NCBI GenBank assembly: GCA_963971535.1
Contig: OZ020590.1
Span: 155,789,230 to 155,853,229 of the forward strand
Direction: 5' to 3'
Source: Notolepis coatsorum
Lineage: Eukaryota; Chordata; Actinopteri; Aulopiformes; Paralepididae
Length of the DNA stretch: 64,000 nt
Part shown: piece after piece, positions 59,100-64,000 of the stretch
Position numbering within the stretch: the first letter of the stretch is position 1
Layout: each line of letters starts with the position of its first letter
Program-made: the position numbers and the translations under genes
The notes under the pieces: generated by a model
The model's input: the letters and a program-made list of their open reading frames with translations, nothing else
The model's database searches: none
Told to the model about the DNA's origin: nothing

Positions 59100-59450
59100 A
59101 TACACCACGTTAAAGTAACTCTGAAATCCTCCCAAATCTTAGAGTCCTCCTGGCCTGATTGAAATCTATGAAATTAATGATAACGTGCCAATTTCTGCCG
59201 CAGCCTCTGTTCATGCATAGTAATTGGCTGTCAGCACCTCTCATCCGTGTCATAATGAGAGCACCTGACACGGATGAATTGGCCCGGTCTCTTGTACCTT
59301 TAGCAGCCCTGATTGATAACCGTAATAAAGGCCGGGGCCTCTCCAGGAACACCAGTGTATATATTGCAACCCCTCCACTCTGCTCTGGGCTCGCTGAGTG
59401 GGCGCAGATAATCTTACTATCAGGAGATCAAGGGTTGGAGATAACTATAC
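59100..59450. other. Candidate conserved non-coding sequence
   Basis: A balanced, apparently single-copy stretch without repeats, with homeodomain-type cores (ATTAATGATAA, AGTAATTGG). AACGTGCCAATTTCTGCC gives it a complex, non-repetitive character. This is a pattern judgement only; no frame fits a protein. Confidence 0.25.
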
Positions 59451-59809
59451 TTTTTTTTTTCTTTTTTTTTCCGTAGTCAAAACTATATTTCTATCCATAT
59501 GTACTTTATACGTGTTTTCATATACTAATTCAAATGTTTAGATCGTTATTATTATGCTGTAAATGGAATATTAATTGGCTGTACCTGATGTAGATGTTTA
59601 CCAGACTTAATTTGTATTACTATATTAAACGTGTACTATTTTGGAATGCAAAAGAAAACATAAAAAGTATAATTGAAATATATTTAACTGTCGGCACACT
59701 ACAGTAAGCGCACGTTTTTAATTGAACACACTTGCATTACACTTACATTTAATACAGTCAATACAGTAGATTCAGAAACAAAGTGTACTTTTTCTTTATC
59801 CACTTTGAT

Positions 59810-60060
59810 ATATGTCAATCGATTGCTGGATCGCCAGCAATTGTGATGTTCCTATTATCCATTGTGGTTCCGAGGTCGTTTGTGTCACCGTGACTTTTGG
59901 GTTTTCCGTGACATTTCCCTTTGAGGTCAAAGGTCGCTGACCAAATGTCAGCTCCCCACGGCAGGGCAGTGAGTCATATGGTCAGCTGCTGTCCTGTGTC
60001 CCCCGGTCACATCATTGTCAATGTGGATAAATCTAGTTGTCAATTAACACACTGAAAAGT
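59810..60060. promoter_or_regulatory. Candidate regulatory sequence with a nuclear-receptor DR1 site
   Basis: GAGGTCAAAGGTCGCTGACC (59923-59942) holds AGGTCA-A-AGGTCG, a DR1-type arrangement, plus a third, inverted half-site. The surrounding 250 bases are unique-looking. Binding is inferred. Confidence 0.25.
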
Positions 60061-60404
60061 TATACAAAAAAATTTATTTTCTTCTGCAATAAAGGCCTGT
60101 CACAGCATGTTTACAATGCCCATTTTCCCTCCATGTTGGAAGAAACAATGCTTGCTATGTGTTGATATATGAGACATATATATCTATCAATATATTTGAT
60201 ATCTATATCTATCTATTGAAATAAATATATCAACAAGAAATGTTATAATTTGGATTACTGGATATTGAAACAGTAATACCCAATCTTTCCAATGTTTTTC
60301 CTACTCTACCACTCCACATAAATAAAAAAAAAATTTTTTATAAAAAAACACTAACCTTCTTACTGTCTTTATACTATCATGCACTCTTCCTACTATACTA
60401 ATAG

Positions 60405-60560
60405 TCTTTACTATTATGCACTAATCACTGCAGCACCCAAGTGTCAGCACTGTTTGATGATCATTGTTACTGAGTTGTAAGAGTTGTACCCTTCCTGCTG
60501 ACTTGTCGTACAGAACTTCGCTTTGGATAAAGGCGTCCTAATGACAAAATGTTCATATAA
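60405..60560 (+). repeat. Dispersed repeat, copy 2 of 55080
   Basis: Same order of motifs as 55080-55255, ending TTGGATAAAGGCGTCCTAAT. Confidence 0.65.
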
Positions 60561-61444
60561 ATGGAAAGAGAGCTACACAAACATTCCACGCAAAGGCTCA
60601 ATTGTTTGATAAAGTACTTCGGAACCTGGGTCCAAGCCAGGAACTTTACAGTTTACAACCAGTTTATTTTGGAATCTTGCGTCTCCCGAGAGGATCGGGG
60701 GGGGGGAGGAAATAGAACACCGTCTAATCATATGGTTAGAAATAAAGCCATGACAGACAGACACACTAACTCCACAGGAATAGAAACACGGAGCCTCTTA
60801 GCGTAACCTGGGTTCTACCCTGGCAATTAACAGACAGCAGGCAACTAGGCAAAGATATGAAGATGACCTGTACACTGGAACAATGAGGTAGAAAACGTGT
60901 GTGTGTGTGTTTGTGTGTGTGGATCCATATGAATGTTTGCTATGCACGCGTGGGTGTGTATGAATGTGTCTGAGTGAGTGACGAGCGGCGTGTGTGTGTT
61001 GGTGCGGGGGTCCCCGCTGTGAGCCTAATTAAAAGGCGTTGGGAGCAGAGGGGATGCTTTGGCGCCCAACAGGGTCTCTTAATGCCCCCCCCCCTTCTGA
61101 TCTATCCCCTGCTTTTGATTAACGTGGTGCACTAATGCCCCCCGAAAGCAGCCGCACATGTGGCCCCACCTTGGACGGGTGTGAGGAGGGGGGTGGGAGA
61201 AGAGAGAGCACCTTCTTTTTTAGTTTTTTTTGTGTTTGTTATTATTCTCTTTAGGTCAAGCTAAGCTTGGGTTTAGGTCAGGCTTTCCTAAGCTTACCGG
61301 CGCATGGTTTACTTTTACACTTTGCTTTGATTTATTTCTATTTATTTATTTATTTGACCAGAACAACTCCCCATTACAGAAAAGGTGACAAATGAACGTA
61401 AAATCTGAGCCAAGTGGAATTTTCATTTCAATATATATATATAT
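60561..61444. other. Unassigned stretch
   Basis: No supported gene. (GT)n at 60898, a C-run at 61086. GAGCCTAATTAAAAGGCGTT to CACATGTGGCCCC (61021-61170) looks single-copy. Confidence 0.35.
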
Positions 61445-61756
61445 TAGGGATGTTCGATATTGGCATTTTTTTACCGATATCCGATATACCGATATCGTCT
61501 AACTCTTAATTTCCCCTCCAAAAACGGAATAATTTCAGGTAATTAACATTACATATCTCTTGTCGTGGAATTAGCACAACATTATGCATACTTTTGACAA
61601 TAGATAAAATCTGAATTTGTTCTTACTTGCTTGCCTTGGTAAATAAAGGTTAAATAAATGTAAAATAAAATAATAATAATAATTTTAAACCGATACCGAT
61701 CATTTCCGATATCACATTTTAATGCCAATATCGGCCGATAATATCGGACATCCCTA
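61445..61756. mobile_element. TAGGGATG hAT-like MITE (312 bp), third copy
   Basis: Starts TAGGGATGTTCGATATTG and ends TCGGACATCCCTA, in inverse orientation to 47303. Flanked by ATATATAT on both sides; the TA-rich context makes this TSD weak. Confidence 0.85.
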
Positions 61757-61761
61757 ATATA

Positions 61762-61882
61762 TATATATAGCAAATCATACAAAGTAAGTAAGCAAAGTAA
61801 GATTTTCATTGTATGGCAAACAGTCTGTTTAACTGTGCACATGATGACAATAAACAATCTTGAATCTTGAATCTTGAATCAA
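61762..61882 (+). mobile_element. LINE 3' end with (TTGAATC)n tail
   Basis: TTTTCATTGTATGGCAAACA, GATGACAATAAACAATCTTG, then TTGAATC units. Confidence 0.65.
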
Positions 61883-61944
61883 ATGACAGTTCACGTCTGA
61901 TGTCGTTTTTTTAGCTGTGACCAGTATCTAGTATCTAGGTTGGT

Positions 61945-62158
61945 CTGTAAATGGTAAATGGACTGCATTTATACTGTGTATAAGAGCTTTTATCCGAAGC
62001 GCTTTACAACTTATACACCCATTCACTCACACATTGACGGCGGAGGCGACCATGCAAGGTGCCTCCCCATCGGGAGCAGTTGGGGGTTAAGTGTCTTCGC
62101 TGGAGGACACTTGGACACGCTGTCCGCTCTACCACCTCCTCCTGAGCCACTGCCCGTC
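61945..62158 (-). mobile_element. tRNA-derived SINE, family of 17297, minus copy
   Basis: GTAAATGGACTGCATTTATA, CGAAGCGCTTTACAACTTAT and the head end CTCCTCCTGAGCCACTGCCC. The head's B-box region is partly deleted. Confidence 0.8.
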
Positions 62159-62304
62159 GGTTCAGTCAATAGAACAGGTTACTTACTACTCTTCCTGCTG
62201 ACCAGAGTTACGAGTCCAACCCTCCCCCGTAGTTGCCACCCCAGCACCTGATTGGATAAGAACCCTTCCTAAAGGCAGGGGTGTAAAAAGCAATTATACT
62301 TAAG

Positions 62305-62773
62305 GCGCGGCCGGGTAGTGCAGCGGACTAAGCGTCTGTCTACCACCACAGAGCCAGTGGGATTGAATCCAGCTGTGGTGCCTCCGGCTTGGCCGAGCGT
62401 CCATACTGACACAATTGGCAGTGTTAGCGGGTGGGAAACCCGGTGAGGGTGGGTCCTGGTCGTTGTAAACAGCGGCTCCTACAGTTCGGTCGGGGCGCCT
62501 GCACAGCAAGGGAAGGATCTAGGAGAGGTAGTGTGACCCTTCCACACGTTACACTCTCCCAGTGAGAGTCCGCGCTGCCAGGTGAAAAGAAGCGGTGGGC
62601 TGGGTACACATGTGTCGGAGGAAGCATGTGATAGTCTCCGCCCTCCCGGACCGACGGTAGGGGGCAGAGCACGCAACGACCAGGTAGGGGATTGGGAATT
62701 GGCATAACGACTAACATTGGGATGGGAGAAAAACGAAAAAAAAGGGGGAAAAAGATAATAAAAAAAAATAAGA
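62305..62773 (+). mobile_element. Complete tRNA-derived SINE, 480-bp family
   Basis: A box in TAGTGCAGCGGACTAAGCG, B box in GGGATTGAATCC, full body and A-rich tail. Flanked by a 13-bp TSD AATTATACTTAAG (62292-62304 and 62774-62786). Confidence 0.92.
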
Positions 62774-62960
62774 AATTATACTTAAGTGAAAGTATGGGTA
62801 GGGGTACCGTCTCAAAATCCTACTCAAGTAAAAGTCAGAGTATCTGGCTAAAAACACACTTGAGTAAAAGTAATAAAGTTTCTACTTTTAAATGTACTTA
62901 AGTGCTAAAAACTTAAAGTAAAAACCTGTTTGCTGACTGTCTATTCTTCTTCTGGTGTTT
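62774..62960. repeat. Dispersed repeat rich in AAGTAAAAGT motifs
   Basis: CTACTCAAGTAAAAGTCAGA, TTGAGTAAAAGTAATAAAG, ATGTACTTAAGTGC. This pattern is common in teleost interspersed repeats. The SINE above inserted at its left edge. Confidence 0.5.
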
Positions 62961-63184
62961 AATCAAAGATCCCCGCTTTCTAGTCTTGCACAAGGACCAA
63001 TCAGCATGGGTATGGGCGGGTTCATTTTCCATTGATGGGGATTTGATTGGCTGTTTTTAAATAAAGAGCGGCCACAGGATTAGTGTTACATAATGTATAT
63101 TGAACCTCTGGGGTCTGGTGGTATGTTATCATACGAAACTGTTGGCCACAACATTATTTGGCCCCTCCAGTTACTCCCTTCGAT
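62961..63184. other. Unassigned stretch
   Basis: No gene or element end recognised. Confidence 0.35.
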
Positions 63185-63470
63185 CTAAGGCAGTGTGGTA
63201 GTGCAGTGGTTGGCACTGTTGCCTCACAGCAAGAAGCTCCTGGGAGTATGCATGTCCATTATTATTTCATTATGAATTGAAAATGGGGGACCCTGATGTA
63301 AACAAGACGAAAGTCTTTCTCTGGTCTGCATCCCCTTAACAATTGTGTGTATTGAGCCGTACTGTATTGTACCCATTCTGCAATCTGTTAATTAAAGTGT
63401 TCAATCAATCAATCAGTCCTCCCTGTGTTTGCGTGGGTTTTCCTCCCACACTAAAAGACATTCCTGCTAC
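63185..63470 (+). repeat. Common fish dispersed repeat, interrupted by a LINE 3' end
   Basis: Left: GTGGTAGTGCAGTGGTTGGC, ACTGTTGCCTCACAGCAAGA. Right: TCCCTGTGTTTGCGTGGGTT, TTCCTCCCACACTAAAAGAC. Between them sits the LINE 3' end at about 63260-63416. Confidence 0.6.
63260..63416 (+). mobile_element. LINE 3' end, (TCAA)n-tail family, plus copy
   Basis: GAATTGAAAATGGGGGACCC, GTGTATTGAGCCGTACTGTA, then CAATCAATCAATCAG. Inverse of the copies at 15724, 16076 and 52188. Confidence 0.75.
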
Positions 63471-64000
63471 TGACCCTTGACCAAGGTACTGACATTACAA
63501 CTGGAGTTAGTCCCCGGGTACCGCACTGTGTGTGGTTCAACTAACAACCGACTATCTGTGGTTCCCAACCCCTACAGCTGCAGCCACAGACAGAATGGTG
63601 AACTTTGACAAAGAAATTATGATTTTGATTTCTACTTTTCAGGCTTTTGACTGAAAAGGATTTGACCGATGATTGGAGGAGGTTATTTATTATTTCAAAT
63701 ATTCATTATTTCAGAAGAAGAAAGCATCTATATACCATGTATCATGAAAACGATAATGTATGTAGGTATGATAATGTATGTATGTACTATTTGCGACCCT
63801 CCAAAATCATGTGCGATGGTCTCTTTGACCATCTTTGGCAGTAGGTCTGACTGAAGACACTTTGTATCCCCTGAAACCCCTCAGTACCTACCCACACTAT
63901 CAGACTGAAGCTACTAACCCTACAACCAACACACTTTTAGAGCCTACTGTACAGTGAGTTCACCCAGTAGATCAGAAACCAGTTTGTTGGGCGTCACATC
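63471..64000. other. Unassigned window end
   Basis: No gene or repeat structure recognised. Frames of about 60 codons at 63647-63854 have no support. Confidence 0.35.

Overview
This 64 kb window looks like non-genic, repeat-dominated DNA from a ray-finned (teleost) fish. Evidence for that is the mix of BEL/Pao and gypsy-like LTR elements, L2/Rex-type LINE 3' ends with short tandem tails, tRNA-derived SINEs, hAT-like DNA elements with 8-bp target duplications, and very dense micro- and minisatellites. I found no convincing host protein-coding exon and no functional tRNA or rRNA gene. All recognisable protein-coding sequence is retroelement-derived. No alignment or database search was possible: element families are named from motifs, and boundaries come from terminal motifs plus target-site duplications (TSDs) read directly from the sequence.

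Layout. 1-4.4 kb: 3' half of a BEL/Pao element (RNase H, integrase, 3' LTR) abutting a 33-bp minisatellite. 4.75-5.6 kb: a 43-bp minisatellite, then a LINE fragment. 6.6-10.6 kb: a 39-bp minisatellite split by a compact, young, non-autonomous LTR element (TSD GTAGG) whose primer-binding site is complementary to its own LTR, as in Tf1/sushi self-priming. 11-19 kb: SINEs, a DIRS-like reverse-transcriptase relic, LINE 3' ends, a solo LTR (TSD GTCTT) and microsatellites.

19.4-39.15 kb: one SINE appears to have been stretched to almost 20 kb. Its tRNA-like head was amplified into a 53-bp satellite carrying TAACCCTAACC. A hAT-like element (TSD GCTCTACC) then entered the array and itself holds a BEL/Pao element (TSD ATAGC) that holds a LINE. 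A second insertion is a 10.5 kb gag-only LTR element (TSD CTAA) with nearly identical LTRs.

40.3-42 kb: a SINE split by a 1.27 kb hAT-like element (TSD CGGTCGTC). 43-44.1 kb: a large GATA array, a strong hairpin and a CTGT array. 44.4-47.1 kb: a solo LTR (TSD CTAT) inflated by a 66-bp VNTR and containing a second solo LTR (TSD GTGT). 47.3-51 kb: two TAGGGATG-ended hAT-like MITEs and a 41-bp minisatellite with a foldback insertion. 51.5-55 kb: a LINE > SINE > SINE nest and two LINE copies. 55-61.4 kb is the least repetitive part, with two stretches that could be conserved non-coding DNA. 61.4-63.5 kb: another MITE, SINEs and LINE tails.

How the parts relate: nothing here reads as a host pathway. 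The window is a record of successive insertions, in which tandem arrays repeatedly acted as landing sites and elements inserted into older elements. The clearest new biology is the self-priming mini-LTR element at 7.5-10.3 kb, the gag-only element at 28.5-39 kb and the SINE-derived satellite.
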